DNA of 64,000 bases from Thermodesulfovibrio sp. 3462-1 (GTDB lineage: Bacteria > Nitrospirota > Thermodesulfovibrionia > Thermodesulfovibrionales > Thermodesulfovibrionaceae). The translations under genes were made by a program, and so were the position numbers. Numbering within the stretch: position 1 is the first letter of the stretch; every line of letters begins with the position of its first letter. The notes under the pieces are model-generated. The model did no database searches. It had not been told where the DNA came from and saw only the letters and a program-made list of their open reading frames with translations. The stretch lies in contig NZ_CP144374.1 of assembly GCF_040451425.1 (NCBI RefSeq), positions 124,001 through 188,000 on the forward strand, given 5' to 3'. Positions 37,909 through 48,324 of this stretch are shown here, piece by piece.

Positions 37909-38169
37909 TTAATCACACACATTATTTGTGCATTTGCCGCTGCAGCACTGGCTATTGGAGGTGCACCACCATCCAGAAGGCGTGCATGGTTTGACAGCAA
38001 TTTTTAACACATCTTTTTGAGTATCACCTTGAGATACAGGACAATAATCAGTTTTTTCATGAGAACTTACAGCCTTGAACTCCTTATTCTGAGCAACAGC
38101 ATAACCCATAATAAGCACTGTTATCATCGCAGCCATCAAAACAAGTAAGTAAACCTTCTTTCTTACCAT
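37909..38169 (-). CDS. Small secreted knottin-like (inhibitor cystine knot) peptide
   Basis: An 86-residue secreted peptide. An N-terminal signal (residues 1-26, ending AVA) is followed by a linker with C43 and a cysteine-rich C terminus. C62, C69, C75, C76, C80 and C85 are spaced C-x6-C-x5-CC-x3-C-x4-C, the cystine-knot pattern of conotoxin-type knottins. The core reads CTPSGWWCTSNSQCCSGK in its first part. The ribosome site AAAGGAGG is strong and a promoter lies upstream, so it is probably well expressed. It is the first gene of the envelope operon. The function is unknown. Confidence 0.75.
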   Translation of the reverse strand: MVRKKVYLLVLMAAMITVLIMGYAVAQNKEFKAVSSHEKTDYCPVSQGDTQKDVLKIAVKPCTPSGWWCTSNSQCCSGKCTNNVCD

Positions 38170-38221
38170 TTTAATACCTCCTTTTAAAATTTTTGCTGAG
38201 GCTTTAAAAAGCCTATGCTAA

Positions 38222-38250
38222 ATTTTATACTACTTCGTTAAAAACTTCAA
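38222..38250 (-). promoter_or_regulatory. Promoter of the knottin/envelope operon
   Basis: On the minus strand, -35 TTGAAG (38245-38250), a 17-base spacer and -10 TAAAAT (38222-38227). The leader of about 45 bases contains a small hairpin (AGGCTTT with AAGCCT, about 38198-38213) before the ribosome site AAAGGAGG. Confidence 0.55.
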
Positions 38251-38264
38251 GGTAATTTTCACAT

Positions 38265-38294
38265 TTGAACCCTTGAACACTTGAACATTTGAAC
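38265..38294. repeat. TTGAAC octamer repeat, locus B
   Basis: Four TTGAAC units start at 38265, 38273, 38281 and 38289, an exact 8-base period with two variable bases between units. The run is intergenic, between the knottin promoter and the acetate operon control region. Confidence 0.85.
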
Positions 38295-38333
38295 TATTTT
38301 TAGAAAAAGGTGCTTGGAATGACAGTAAGAAAA

Positions 38334-38385
38334 ATGTAACTTTTCTACACTTTATAATGTAACTTTTCGTAACCTTTTAAAAGGT
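38334..38385 (+). promoter_or_regulatory. Candidate activator-binding region upstream of the sigma-54 promoter
   Basis: ATGTAACTTTTC occurs twice (38334-38345 and 38357-38368), 23 bases apart. Further GTAAC cores lie at 38369 and 38394. A perfect 14-base palindrome ACCTTTTAAAAGGT occupies 38372-38385. The arrangement, 40-95 bases before a sigma-54-type core, is what an enhancer-binding protein site would look like. The binding protein is unknown. Confidence 0.5.
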
Positions 38386-38424
38386 GTCTTTTTGTAACTC
38401 TCTGAATTTTAAAGTTTTTTAAAT

Positions 38425-38442
38425 TTGGCATTTTTTTTGCAT
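38425..38442 (+). promoter_or_regulatory. Candidate sigma-54 promoter of the acetate operon
   Basis: TTTGGCAT followed by TTTGCA places GG at 38427-38428 and GC at 38439-38440, the exact 12-base spacing of -24/-12 elements (consensus TGGCAC-N5-TTGCA). The predicted start of transcription is about 38452, one base before the ATG, so the message would be nearly leaderless. Confidence 0.6.
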
Positions 38443-38452
38443 TTATTACAAA

Positions 38453-40357
38453 ATGATGGTCAAAATAATAGAAGATACAATAGAATTTCTTAAAAATGTT
38501 CCACCCTTTGAGTTTTTAGATACAGAGATTATAAACTCTGTAGCAGTTAAAACCTCTATGGAGTACTATCCAAAGGGCACCTATATACTCATTCAAGATG
38601 GTTCACCGAGCGAATTTCTTTACATTATAAAAAAAGGTGGAGTAAAAGTTTACAGACGAGCTAATGCAGAAGAAGTAACAATTGATTTTCGAAGTGAAGG
38701 TGATTCATTCGGCTTTGTATCTTTAATAAGTGGAGACAAATCCCGAGCCAATGTTGTTGCTATAGATGATACAATTTGTTATCTAATTCCGAAAGATACG
38801 ATTCTGAATCTCATAAACAAATATCCTGAAGTAAGAGATTTTTATCTGAAGTCTTTTATGAATATATATCTTGATAAAAAATATGCTGAAGAAACTTCAA
38901 AACGAGCTTTAACAGGCACAGTTGATAAGCTTCTTTTTACTACCAGTGTTGAAGAAATCGCATCCAAAAATGTTATTTCCATACCAGAGCATACTCCAAT
39001 AAGAGAAGCTGCTGGGATAATGTGTGAAAATAGAATAAGCTCTCTCATTATAATGAATTCTGAAGGAATTCCTGTTGGAATAATAACAGACAAAGACCTT
39101 AGAAGAAAGGTAGTTGCAGCTGCAAGAGATGTTAATGAACCTGTTAAAAACATAATGAGCTTTCCGATAATCAAAATTGATGCAAAGGATTACTGTTTTG
39201 AAGCAATTGTCAGAATGCTCAAATATAACATTCATCATCTTCTTGTAATTAAAAATGGTCAAGTTAGTGGAATAATTACAAATCATGACATCATGATGCT
39301 TCAAGGTCTTTCTCCAGTGACAATAGTAAGAGATATAGAGATGCAGCAAAATATTGAGGGAATTATTAATGCTTCAAAACAAATTACTAATCTTGTTGGG
39401 AATTTACTTCAGCAAGGAGCAAAAGCGAGCAATATTACAAGAATCATTGCGGAAATTAATGACAGAATAGTTAGAAAAATAATTCAATTTGCTGAAAGAG
39501 AATTTGGACCTGCTCCAATTCCTTACTGCTGGATAGCTCTCGGGTCTGAAGGAAGAAAAGAGCAGACCTTCAAAACTGACCAGGACAATGCTTTAATTTA
39601 TGCAGAACCACCAGCAGGACAGGAAGAATCAATAAGAAGATATTTTCTTGAATTTACGAGCTATGTTAAAGAAAATCTTCTTAAATGCGGATTTCCAGCA
39701 TGTCCAGGAGACATTATGGCAAGCAATCCAAGATGGTGTCAGCCTATTAAAGTCTGGAAAAAATACTTTTCACAGTGGGTATACACACCAAAAGGAGAAT
39801 CAATAACTCTTTCCAATATATTTTTTGATTTTAGAGCTATTTATGGAGATTTTTCTCTTGAAGAATCTCTCAAGGACTATCTTTTAAATATCGTTAAAGA
39901 CCAGCGAGTTTTTTTAGGTTATCTTGCAAATCTTGCTGTAAAAAACAAGCCTCCCTTAGGATTTTTCAAAACTTTTGTAGTTGAAAAAAGCGGAGAACAT
40001 AAAGACAAGCTTAATATAAAAATAAAAGGCATTGCCCCAATTGTTGATATTGTTAGACTTTTTAGCCTTGAAAAAGGCATAAGAGAGACTTCTACCTTAG
40101 AAAGAATTGAAGCACTTAAAAATAAACACGCAGTAGTTAAAGACTATGCAGAAGAAATAATTTACGCATTTGAATTCCTGATGCTTTTAAGAATAAAGCA
40201 TCAGTATGAGCAGGTAATTCAAGGAAAGATGCCAGATAATTTTATAAATCCGGAAACACTGAGCAATCTTGAAAAAAAGTTGCTCAAAGATACATTTCAT
40301 CTTATATCAAGGCTGCAGGATATTTTAATTGAAAAATATAAGCTTATGATTATTTGA
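38453..40357 (+). CDS. cNMP-binding / CBS / DUF294 nucleotidyltransferase-like protein
   Basis: A 634-residue cytoplasmic signalling protein. Residues about 15-135 are a cyclic-nucleotide-binding domain, although the phosphate cassette is degenerate. Residues about 160-285 are paired CBS domains (VISIPEHTPIREAA, VGIITDKDLRR, GIITNHDI). About 340-480 is the DUF294 nucleotidyltransferase-like domain (ALGSEGRKEQTFKTDQDNAL), followed by a helical DUF294 C-terminal domain. In many bacteria this protein sits with an exonuclease, ActP and Acs, as here, and probably regulates acetate use. A start at 38456 is equally possible. No ribosome site is present. Confidence 0.9.
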   Translation: MMVKIIEDTIEFLKNVPPFEFLDTEIINSVAVKTSMEYYPKGTYILIQDGSPSEFLYIIKKGGVKVYRRANAEEVTIDFRSEGDSFGFVSLISGDKSRANVVAIDDTICYLIPKDTILNLINKYPEVRDFYLKSFMNIYLDKKYAEETSKRALTGTVDKLLFTTSVEEIASKNVISIPEHTPIREAAGIMCENRISSLIIMNSEGIPVGIITDKDLRRKVVAAARDVNEPVKNIMSFPIIKIDAKDYCFEAIVRMLKYNIHHLLVIKNGQVSGIITNHDIMMLQGLSPVTIVRDIEMQQNIEGIINASKQITNLVGNLLQQGAKASNITRIIAEINDRIVRKIIQFAEREFGPAPIPYCWIALGSEGRKEQTFKTDQDNALIYAEPPAGQEESIRRYFLEFTSYVKENLLKCGFPACPGDIMASNPRWCQPIKVWKKYFSQWVYTPKGESITLSNIFFDFRAIYGDFSLEESLKDYLLNIVKDQRVFLGYLANLAVKNKPPLGFFKTFVVEKSGEHKDKLNIKIKGIAPIVDIVRLFSLEKGIRETSTLERIEALKNKHAVVKDYAEEIIYAFEFLMLLRIKHQYEQVIQGKMPDNFINPETLSNLEKKLLKDTFHLISRLQDILIEKYKLMII

Positions 40358-40358
40358 A

Positions 40359-41048
40359 ATGTTTTCAATTTTTAAGAAAAAGAGAAAAATTCCTGAATAC
40401 AAAGGAGTATCAATTGCTGATACAGAGTTTACAGTTGTTGATACAGAGCTTACAGGGCTTAGTGAAATGAAAGATACCATTATTGCAATAGGGTGTATAA
40501 AAATGAAAGGTAAATCCATAAAAATAGGAGAGATATTTTACAGAACTATAAAACCAGAGAGTTTTGTAAAAAAAGACAGTATATTGGTTCATGAAATTAC
40601 ACCAACAGAGCTGGAAGTCTGTCCAGAAATATCTCCGATATTAAGAGAATATCTTTCCTTTGTAAAGAATTCAGTAATTGTAGGGCATTGTGTATCAATT
40701 GATATTGCTTTTTTAAAAAAAGCTATTCGCGAATATCTTAAACAACTCTACGAGCCTGTATCGATAGATACATTTTGCATTTATAGTTGGCTTATTCAGA
40801 AGGGTTTATTACCTGAAAGTTTTTTAAAAAACAATTCATTAAAAGATGTTGCTTTATCACTCGGGATTGAACCAAAACAATTACATGATGCTTTATCTGA
40901 CGCATTTATTACTGCTCAAGTTTTTCAAAAGCTTGTAACATTGCTTGGAAATATTAAGATTTATACACTCCAGGAAATTATGGACATAGGCAATCCCAAT
41001 ATATCCGGATATATGGGAGTTAATAAAAATCAAACATTTCAATTTTAA
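40359..41048 (+). CDS. DnaQ-like 3'-5' exonuclease
   Basis: A 229-residue DEDDh exonuclease-fold protein. The motifs are VDTELTGL (ExoI), GHCVSIDIAFL (ExoII) and HDALSDAF (ExoIII). The usual DxE of motif I is DTE, so the metal site is complete. It starts 1 base after the DUF294 gene, with which it is commonly paired in acetate-type clusters. The partnership suggests a role in nucleotide signalling or acetate regulation rather than replication proofreading. This is inference from context. Confidence 0.85.
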   Translation: MFSIFKKKRKIPEYKGVSIADTEFTVVDTELTGLSEMKDTIIAIGCIKMKGKSIKIGEIFYRTIKPESFVKKDSILVHEITPTELEVCPEISPILREYLSFVKNSVIVGHCVSIDIAFLKKAIREYLKQLYEPVSIDTFCIYSWLIQKGLLPESFLKNNSLKDVALSLGIEPKQLHDALSDAFITAQVFQKLVTLLGNIKIYTLQEIMDIGNPNISGYMGVNKNQTFQF

Positions 41049-41064
41049 GAAGGAGGGATTCAAG

Positions 41065-41361
41065 ATGAATGAAAAAATTTTGAATTCAACGGAATTCAAA
41101 AGTCTTGTAAGAAGTAAAAATGCGATTTCTCTGATTCTTACAATAGCTGAGTTAGTTGTTTATTTTGGTTTTGTTCTGCTTATAGCTTACAGCAAAGAGT
41201 TCCTCGGTCAGAAAATCTATGGACCAGTTACTGTGGGTATTCCAATTGGAATCGGAGTAATAGTTATTTCGTGGATTTTTACAGGAATTTATGTAGCATG
41301 GTCAAACAAGAAATATGATCAAAAAGTAGCAGAAATTAAAGAAAAATTAGGAGGTGAATAA
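41065..41361 (+). CDS. DUF485 membrane protein, YjcH-like
   Basis: A 98-residue protein with two membrane helices (about residues 22-45 and 55-78) and the DUF485 signature [19 protein letters not shown]. YjcH-like proteins are encoded just before acetate permease ActP and probably assist it. The gene has a good ribosome site (AAGGAGGGA) and overlaps actP by 1 base. Confidence 0.92.
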   Translation: MNEKILNSTEFKSLVRSKNAISLILTIAELVVYFGFVLLIAYSKEFLGQKIYGPVTVGIPIGIGVIVISWIFTGIYVAWSNKKYDQKVAEIKEKLGGE

Positions 41362-42899
41362 TGCAAACAGTTTTAGGACAACCAACTTTAACAGGTATAT
41401 TTTTCTTTCTTTTATTTGTATCAATAACCCTTTACATTACCTATTGGGCTGCAAAAAGAACAAGAACAACAACAGAATTTTACGCAGCAGGAAGAAGTAT
41501 AACAGGATTACAAAATGGTTTAGCTCTGGCTGGAGACTACATGTCTGCTGCAAGCTTTCTTGGAATAGCTGGATTGGTCTCCCTTAAAGGATACGATGGA
41601 TTAATTTATGCAGTGGGTTGGCTTGTTGGCTGGCCAATTGTTACGTTCCTCATAGCAGAACCATTAAGAAATCTCGGTAAATATACTTTTGCAGATGTTG
41701 TTGCTTACAGACTTAAGCAAAGACCAATAAGAACAGCAGCAGCAACAGGAGCTTTAATAACAGTGCTTTTTTATCTCATTGCGCAAATGGTTGGTGCAGG
41801 CTCATTGATAAAGCTTATGTTTGGTCTACCCTACGAGGTTGCCATAATAATTGTAGGTTGTCTTATGATAGCCTATGTTCTTTTTGGTGGGATGCTTGCT
41901 ACTACATGGGTTCAGATTATAAAAGCTTTTTTACTATTAGGTGGTGCTACTTTGCTGGTTTTGCTCACTCTTTATAAGTTTGGTTTCAATTATGTTGAAC
42001 TATTTTCAACGGTCACAGCAAAGTATGGAGATAAATTTGTTCAGCCTGGTGGCTTAATAAAAAATCCAATTGATGCAATATCTCTTGGAATTGCTTTGAT
42101 GTTTGGAACTGCAGGGCTGCCTCATATACTCATGAGATTTTACACTGTTCCAGATGCTAAAGAGGCAAGAAAATCAGTATTTTACGCAACAGGATTCATT
42201 GGATATTTTTATATCCTCACATTTACAATAGGTTTTGGCGCAGCTGCATTAGTAGGACAACAAATTATAAGTAAAATTGACAAAGGTGGCAACATGGCAG
42301 CTCCTCTTTTAGCAGAGGCACTGGGTGGAGAAATTTTCCTTGGATTTTTAGCTGCTGTTGCTTTTGCAACAATACTTGCAGTGGTTGCTGGTTTGACCTT
42401 AGCAGGTGCTTCAGCAGTATCTCATGACATTTATGTTGGTGTTGTTAAAAGAGGAAAGGCAGATGAAAAACAAGAAGTAAGAGCAGCTAAGATTGCTACT
42501 TTATGTCTTGGCGTACTTGCTATAATTCTCGGTATAGTATTCAAAGGTCAGAATGTAGCTTTCATGGTAGGATTAGCCTTTGCTGTAGCTGCTTCTGCAA
42601 ATTTCCCAGCATTGCTAATGTCAATTTTCTGGAGAAAGTTTACAACCACTGGAGCTGTATGGAGCATTTATACAGGGTTGATTTTGAGTGTGGTTTTAAT
42701 CATTTTAAGCCCTACTGTATGGGTTGATATTCTTAAAAATCCTCAGCCAATATTTCCACTAAAAAATCCGGGGATAGTTTCTTTCTTTGCTTCCTTTGCT
42801 ATTGGTATTTTAGTATCTCTTTTAACACAAGAAAAAGAAGCTGAGGCAAAATTTGAATCTGAAAAAATTAGATCCTACATTGGAGTTGGAGCAGAATAA
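41361..42899 (+). CDS. actP: Cation/acetate symporter (sodium:solute symporter family)
   Basis: A 512-residue inner-membrane symporter of the SSS family with about 13 helices. Recognisable segments are the early [30 protein letters not shown], the central [23 protein letters not shown] (residues about 250-272) and [11 protein letters not shown]. It imports acetate with Na+ or H+. Position between DUF485 and acs gives direct coupling of uptake to activation. Confidence 0.94.
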   Translation: MQTVLGQPTLTGIFFFLLFVSITLYITYWAAKRTRTTTEFYAAGRSITGLQNGLALAGDYMSAASFLGIAGLVSLKGYDGLIYAVGWLVGWPIVTFLIAEPLRNLGKYTFADVVAYRLKQRPIRTAAATGALITVLFYLIAQMVGAGSLIKLMFGLPYEVAIIIVGCLMIAYVLFGGMLATTWVQIIKAFLLLGGATLLVLLTLYKFGFNYVELFSTVTAKYGDKFVQPGGLIKNPIDAISLGIALMFGTAGLPHILMRFYTVPDAKEARKSVFYATGFIGYFYILTFTIGFGAAALVGQQIISKIDKGGNMAAPLLAEALGGEIFLGFLAAVAFATILAVVAGLTLAGASAVSHDIYVGVVKRGKADEKQEVRAAKIATLCLGVLAIILGIVFKGQNVAFMVGLAFAVAASANFPALLMSIFWRKFTTTGAVWSIYTGLILSVVLIILSPTVWVDILKNPQPIFPLKNPGIVSFFASFAIGILVSLLTQEKEAEAKFESEKIRSYIGVGAE

Positions 42900-42935
42900 A
42901 ATGTTAAAATCAATAGAAAAAAGGGAGGTAAAACT

Positions 42936-44903
42936 ATGACACAAGGGATTGATGTATTACTTAAAGAGCAGAGGACATTTCCTCCACCAAAAGAAATTTC
43001 AGAAAAAGCTTATATTAAAAGCATGGCTGAGTATGAGGCAATATATAAAAGGTCAGTAGAAGATCCTGAAGGTTTCTGGGCAGAGATAGCAGAGCAAAAT
43101 ATTTCATGGTATAAAAAGTGGGATAAAGTCCTTGATTACGATTTTAATAAGCCGTATATAAAGTGGTTTATAAATGGAAAGCTCAATGTATCCTACAACT
43201 GCCTTGACCGTAATCTTGATTCTTTAAGAAACAAAGCAGCCCTCATATGGGAAGCAGACGATGGAGAAGTAAGGACTTATACCTACTGGCAACTTTACAG
43301 AGAAGTCAACAGATTTGCCAATGTTTTAAAAAAATTGGGGATAAAAAAGGGCGACAGAGTAGCTGTTTATCTTCCCATGATACCTGAGCTTCCAATTACA
43401 ATGCTTGCCTGCGCAAGGATTGGAGCAATTCACAGTGTTGTATTTGCAGGATTCTCAGCTCAGTCTCTCAGAGACAGAATCAATGACTGCGGAGCAAAAA
43501 TTTTAATAACAGCGAATCAGGGAGTAAGAGGTGGAAGAATTGTTCCCTTAAAAGCAAATACTGATCAGGCATTGGAAGGAACACCATCTATAGAAAAAGT
43601 CATAGTTGTTAAAAGAACACCAAATTTTGTTGATATGGACCCTCAAAGAGATTTTTGGTGGCATGACCTTATGAATGATCCTGAAATTAGCAATTATTGT
43701 GAACCAGAAGTGATGGATGCGGAAGATCCTCTTTTTATACTTTACACATCGGGTTCAACAGGAAAACCAAAGGGAGTTCTTCATACTACAGGTGGATACT
43801 TAGTTTATGTAAATATCACCTTCAAGTGGGTTTTTGACTATAAACCTGAAGAAACATTTTTTTGTACAGCAGACATTGGATGGGTAACAGGACATAGTTA
43901 TATTGTTTATGGTCCATTGAGTGCTGGAGCAACATCTCTTATGTTTGAAGGTGTTCCCACATATCCAAATCCTGGTAGATTTTGGGAAATTGTTGAAAAA
44001 CATAGAGTAAACATATTTTATACAGCACCTACAGCAATCAGAGCACTCATGAGAGAAGGACAGCAGTGGCCCTACAAATATGATCTTTCAAGTTTGAGAA
44101 TCCTTGGAACAGTTGGAGAACCAATTAATCCAGAGGCATGGATGTGGTATTACAACCATGTGGGAAGACAGCGTTGCCCTATAGTTGATACATGGTGGCA
44201 GACTGAGACAGGCGGATTTATGATTACACCTTTACCTGGGGCAATGACTCTTAAACCTGGCTCAGCTACAAGGCCATTTTTTGGAGTTGTTCCAAAAGTG
44301 CTTAAGGAAGATGGTTCTCCTGCAGGGGTTAATGAAGGAGGATATCTTGTAATTGAAAAACCATGGCCAGGAATGCTTAGAGGAACATGGGGAGATCCTG
44401 AAAATAAGAGAATCAAAGAAGTTTATTTCTCAAGATTTCCAGGAAAATACTTTACAGGAGATGGAGCCAGAGTTGATGAAGATGGAGATTACTGGCTAAT
44501 GGGAAGAATTGATGATGTTATAAATGTATCTGGTCACAGAATAGGAACAGCAGAGGTCGAATCTGCTCTGGTTGCTCATCCTGCAGTTGCAGAGGCTGCT
44601 GTCGTAGGATTCCCTCATGAAATAAAAGGTGAAGGAATTTATGTTTATGTTGTTTTAAAAGAAGGATATGAACCATCAAAGGATTTGGAAAAATTACTGA
44701 TTTCTCATATAAGGCAGATGATAGGACCCATTGCTACACCAGATAAAATCCAGTTTGCAGGAGGACTTCCAAAAACAAGAAGTGGTAAAATTATGAGAAG
44801 AATCTTAAGGAAAATAGCCTCAGGTTCAATTGAAGAGCTTGGCGATACATCCACTCTTGCAGATCCTTCTGTTGTAGAGGAATTAGTTTCTGGCCGAAAA
44901 TAA
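42936..44903 (+). CDS. acs: Acetyl-CoA synthetase (AMP-forming)
   Basis: A 655-residue enzyme that turns acetate, ATP and CoA into acetyl-CoA. The N-terminal ACAS domain is followed by the AMP-binding motif [14 protein letters not shown], the WWQTETGG substrate-pocket motif, [16 protein letters not shown], and the C-terminal hinge and [11 protein letters not shown], whose lysine is the known acetylation control site. A GGGAGG ribosome site precedes the start. It is the last gene of the acetate operon and is followed by a strong terminator. Confidence 0.97.
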   Translation: MTQGIDVLLKEQRTFPPPKEISEKAYIKSMAEYEAIYKRSVEDPEGFWAEIAEQNISWYKKWDKVLDYDFNKPYIKWFINGKLNVSYNCLDRNLDSLRNKAALIWEADDGEVRTYTYWQLYREVNRFANVLKKLGIKKGDRVAVYLPMIPELPITMLACARIGAIHSVVFAGFSAQSLRDRINDCGAKILITANQGVRGGRIVPLKANTDQALEGTPSIEKVIVVKRTPNFVDMDPQRDFWWHDLMNDPEISNYCEPEVMDAEDPLFILYTSGSTGKPKGVLHTTGGYLVYVNITFKWVFDYKPEETFFCTADIGWVTGHSYIVYGPLSAGATSLMFEGVPTYPNPGRFWEIVEKHRVNIFYTAPTAIRALMREGQQWPYKYDLSSLRILGTVGEPINPEAWMWYYNHVGRQRCPIVDTWWQTETGGFMITPLPGAMTLKPGSATRPFFGVVPKVLKEDGSPAGVNEGGYLVIEKPWPGMLRGTWGDPENKRIKEVYFSRFPGKYFTGDGARVDEDGDYWLMGRIDDVINVSGHRIGTAEVESALVAHPAVAEAAVVGFPHEIKGEGIYVYVVLKEGYEPSKDLEKLLISHIRQMIGPIATPDKIQFAGGLPKTRSGKIMRRILRKIASGSIEELGDTSTLADPSVVEELVSGRK

Positions 44904-44910
44904 TATTTCA

Positions 44911-44950
44911 AAAGTAGTGGGGTAATTTCAAGTTACCCCACTACTTTTTT
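44911..44950 (+). terminator. Rho-independent terminator after acs
   Basis: A perfect 15-bp stem (44911-44925 with 44933-44947), a 7-base loop and an unbroken T run through 44950. It separates the acetate operon from the helicase/methylase cassette, which starts 38 bases later. Confidence 0.95.
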
Positions 44951-44988
44951 CATTGAAAAAATTCCCTCGATTTGATAACATTTTCATA

Positions 44989-47900
44989 ATGTTAAAAGAA
45001 GGTTCAATAGTTGAAGCACCCTTTTGGCCAGAACCTGTTGAAATTAAAAAGATTGAAGAAAGAAGCAATGGTCTTAACATAATTGGTTCTACTCTTTATT
45101 CACGCTCTCATGTAGATGATATAATCCCTTATGATGAAGTGAAAAAGATAAAAACTAAAGATTTTTTACTTACCTTTACAGGTAATGCTGAGGAAGTATT
45201 CCTGGCTATTGAGTATTTGCGTTTTTGTTATGCTTCGCTTTTTGACCCTTTTTTAGCAATGAATATCTCCAAAATTGATCCTCTTCCTTTTCAAATAGAG
45301 GCTGTTTATGGTTATGTGCTCAAATTACCAAAGATAAGGTTTTTAATAGCTGATGACCCTGGTGCTGGTAAAACCATAATGGCAGGATTGATTGTTAAAG
45401 AACTTAAACTAAGAGGAATAATCAATCGCATACTTATTGTAGTGCCTGGACATCTTAAAGATCAGTGGAGGCGAGAGCTTAAAGAAAAATTTCAAGAGAC
45501 CTTTACAGTGGTAACTCGTCAGGTAATGGATGCCCATTATGGAGAAAATATATGGGAAAGAGAAAATCAGATTATAACTTCAATTGATTTTTTAAGACAG
45601 GAAGATATTTTAAAAACTCTAACTACTATTCACTGGGATTTAGTGATTGCTGATGAAGCTCATAAAATGGCTGCATACAGTTATGCAAACCGAGTATCAA
45701 AAACACATAGATATAAAGTAGGTGAAGTTTTATCAAAAAATACAAAACATTTTCTATTTTTAACAGCTACACCTCACAAGGGCGATCCTGAAAACTATAG
45801 ACTTTTGCTTGACCTTTTAGAACCTGGATTTTTTGCTACCACAGAGATGGTTCAGGAATCAATACAAAAAAGCGAAAATCCTCTGTTTATAAGAAGGCTT
45901 AAAGAAGACCTTAGAGATTTTGAAGGTAAACCTCTTTTCACTAACCGTTATGCAAAAACACTTAAATTTAGACTATCTGAGAGAGAAAAGATTCTTTACA
46001 ATAAGGTTTCTGAATATGTTTTATCGCAATACAACAAGGCAATACAGTCAGACAAGAGAAAAAATGTCGCATTTGCTCTTGTTATTTTACAGAGAAGGCT
46101 TGCATCAAGCATCTATGCTCTCAACTGTTCTTTAAGAAGAAGAAAACAAAAGCTTGAGCAATTGTCTGATATTAAGCCAGAGGTTGTTTTTATAAATATG
46201 GACAAATATGAAGACTATGAAGACTACGAAGAAGCAGAAAGATGGCAAGAAGAAAACAACTGGGAAACCCTGAGTGTTGCTAAAAACAGAGAAGAATTAA
46301 AGATGGAGATTCAAATCTTAAATGAGTTGATAAACCTATCAGAAGAACTTATAAGGAATGAAGAGGAAGTCAAGCTAAAACAACTCAGAGAGGCAATAAA
46401 AGAAGGTTTCAAGAAAATAGAGGAAATCAATGGAAACAAAAAGATTATCATTTTTACTGAATCTAAAGACACAATGGATTACCTTTATAAAAAGATAAAA
46501 TCCTGGGGCTACTCTGTCAACTTTATTCATGGTGGAATGGCTCTTGAGCAAAGGATTGAAGCTGAAAAGATATTTAAAAATCAGACAGAGGTGATGGTTG
46601 CTACAGAAGCAGCAGGTGAGGGTATAAATCTTCAATTCTGTCACATAATGATTAATTATGATATTCCATGGAATCCAAACAGACTTGAGCAGAGAATAGG
46701 AAGAATTCATAGATACGGACAGAACAAGGACGTGTTTATGTTTAATCTTGTTGCTGAAGATACTCGTGAAGGAGAGGTTTTCTCAAAACTCTTTGATAAA
46801 CTTGATGAAATAAAAGAAGCTCTTGGCACAGATAAAGTGTTTGACATAATTGGTGATGTATTTTACGGAAAAAATCTTTATCAACTTATAGTTGATGCAA
46901 TAACTCAGGCAAAAACAATAGATGAGATCATAAAAGAAATTGACATCAAGATAGATGAAAATTACATAAGAGAGATTAAGGAAGTGCTTGGTGAAAGCCT
47001 TGCAACCAGACACATTGACTACACAAGAATTAAAGAAATGGCAGAGAAAGCAAAAGAGCTGAGGCTCATACCTGAGTATGTGGAGGAATATTTTAAGAAA
47101 GCTTTTGAAAAAGCTGGTGGAAAATATAAAAAACGAAAAGACGGATTTTTAAGTATAGAGCTTATTCCTTATGAGATAAAACAGATTGCCAGTGATACTA
47201 ATTTTAAAAATAAATTTGGATTAATAATGTCTTCCTATCCAAAGATAACTTTTGACAAGGACATAGCCTTTAAAAATCCTGAAGTTGAATTTGTTTCTTT
47301 TGGACATCCTCTTTTTGAAGCATTGCTTGAGTGGGTTAAAAAAGAGTATCTTGGAAGTCTTCATCAGGGAGCTGTTTTTGAAGACCCTGAAGGAAGGCTT
47401 AACGGTTATGTATATTTTTACGAAGGAGAAATAAAAGATGGTAAGCGTGATGTAGCAGGGAAAAAATTAATAGCTTTATATGATGATGGAAAACAAATAA
47501 AAGAGCTTAATCCATCAATTATATGGGATCTTGTCCCGGCAAAAGCAAATAATCAATTTGAAATACTCAATAATAAAAAAGACCAGCTCAAAGACTTTGC
47601 CTATGAAGCCCTTAAATCCTACAAGGAAGAAATCCTTAAGGAAAGACAGAGGCAGGCTGATATAAAAAATAAATATGGAGTTACATCTCTTCAATATCTC
47701 ATAAACGAGCTTGATGCAGATCTCGTAGAACTTTATGAAAGACAGGATAGAGGGGAAAAAGTTGATGTTGTCATAAGAAATAAAGAAGAAAGAAAAAAGC
47801 ATTATGAACAGGCACTGAAGAATCTTCATAAAAGCATAGAACAGGAAACCAATCTTGTGGTATCTATGCCAAGGTTTGTTGGAGCAATATATGTAAAACC

Positions 47901-48324
47901 TGCAAAAGCAGAAATGGTTTCTGATGAAGAGATTGAAAAAATCGGAATGAAAATAGCAATGGAATATGAACTATCTCAGGGCAGACAGCCTGAGGATGTT
48001 TCAAAGGAGAACCTTGGCTTTGATATTAGGTCAAAGCCTGCCTGCCAAAGCCTTGGCGCAGGCAGTGGCAACGGACAGACAAGGTATATAGAAGTAAAAG
48101 CAAGACGGGATGAAGGTGAAGTGGCATTAACACCTAACGAATGGTTTAAAGCAAAAAGATTTAAAGAGCAATACTGGCTTTATGTTGTTTCCAATGCAGT
48201 TTCAAATCCTGTTTTGACTGTAATAAATAATCCAGCTGAGAATTTAAATGTGCATGAGAAGGTTGAGGTTGTGAGGTTTGTAGTGTCGTTAGAGGAATGG
48301 AAGAATAAAGGGGTGAAGGCATGA
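44989..48324 (+). CDS. SNF2-type helicase with C-terminal DUF3883 domain (defence cassette)
   Basis: A protein of 1111 residues starting at ATG 44989 ([16 protein letters not shown]), preferred to a TTG at 44953 that lies against the terminator. Superfamily 2 motifs are Walker [28 protein letters not shown], and helicase-C motifs GEGINLQFC and [11 protein letters not shown]. The C-terminal DUF3883 nuclease-like fold has RYIEVKARR. An in-frame palindrome (48038-48065) adds about ten residues just before that motif. It overlaps the methylase gene by ATGA. Such helicases are found in methylase-linked phage-defence clusters. Confidence 0.9.
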   Translation: MLKEGSIVEAPFWPEPVEIKKIEERSNGLNIIGSTLYSRSHVDDIIPYDEVKKIKTKDFLLTFTGNAEEVFLAIEYLRFCYASLFDPFLAMNISKIDPLPFQIEAVYGYVLKLPKIRFLIADDPGAGKTIMAGLIVKELKLRGIINRILIVVPGHLKDQWRRELKEKFQETFTVVTRQVMDAHYGENIWERENQIITSIDFLRQEDILKTLTTIHWDLVIADEAHKMAAYSYANRVSKTHRYKVGEVLSKNTKHFLFLTATPHKGDPENYRLLLDLLEPGFFATTEMVQESIQKSENPLFIRRLKEDLRDFEGKPLFTNRYAKTLKFRLSEREKILYNKVSEYVLSQYNKAIQSDKRKNVAFALVILQRRLASSIYALNCSLRRRKQKLEQLSDIKPEVVFINMDKYEDYEDYEEAERWQEENNWETLSVAKNREELKMEIQILNELINLSEELIRNEEEVKLKQLREAIKEGFKKIEEINGNKKIIIFTESKDTMDYLYKKIKSWGYSVNFIHGGMALEQRIEAEKIFKNQTEVMVATEAAGEGINLQFCHIMINYDIPWNPNRLEQRIGRIHRYGQNKDVFMFNLVAEDTREGEVFSKLFDKLDEIKEALGTDKVFDIIGDVFYGKNLYQLIVDAITQAKTIDEIIKEIDIKIDENYIREIKEVLGESLATRHIDYTRIKEMAEKAKELRLIPEYVEEYFKKAFEKAGGKYKKRKDGFLSIELIPYEIKQIASDTNFKNKFGLIMSSYPKITFDKDIAFKNPEVEFVSFGHPLFEALLEWVKKEYLGSLHQGAVFEDPEGRLNGYVYFYEGEIKDGKRDVAGKKLIALYDDGKQIKELNPSIIWDLVPAKANNQFEILNNKKDQLKDFAYEALKSYKEEILKERQRQADIKNKYGVTSLQYLINELDADLVELYERQDRGEKVDVVIRNKEERKKHYEQALKNLHKSIEQETNLVVSMPRFVGAIYVKPAKAEMVSDEEIEKIGMKIAMEYELSQGRQPEDVSKENLGFDIRSKPACQSLGAGSGNGQTRYIEVKARRDEGEVALTPNEWFKAKRFKEQYWLYVVSNAVSNPVLTVINNPAENLNVHEKVEVVRFVVSLEEWKNKGVKA
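48038..48065. repeat. Palindrome inserted in frame within the SNF2 gene
   Basis: Arms CTGCCTGC (48038-48045) and GCAGGCAG (48058-48065) with a further CCAA/TTGG pairing inside, so a long hairpin with a one-base bulge. It is translated as part of [11 protein letters not shown], a stretch that breaks the expected DUF3883 spacing between GFDIRS and RYIEVKAR. Confidence 0.75.

Noticed and set aside
38265-38294. Possible CRISPR-like array
   Set aside because: The unit is only 6-8 bases with 2-base gaps, there are no spacers, and no cas genes are nearby.
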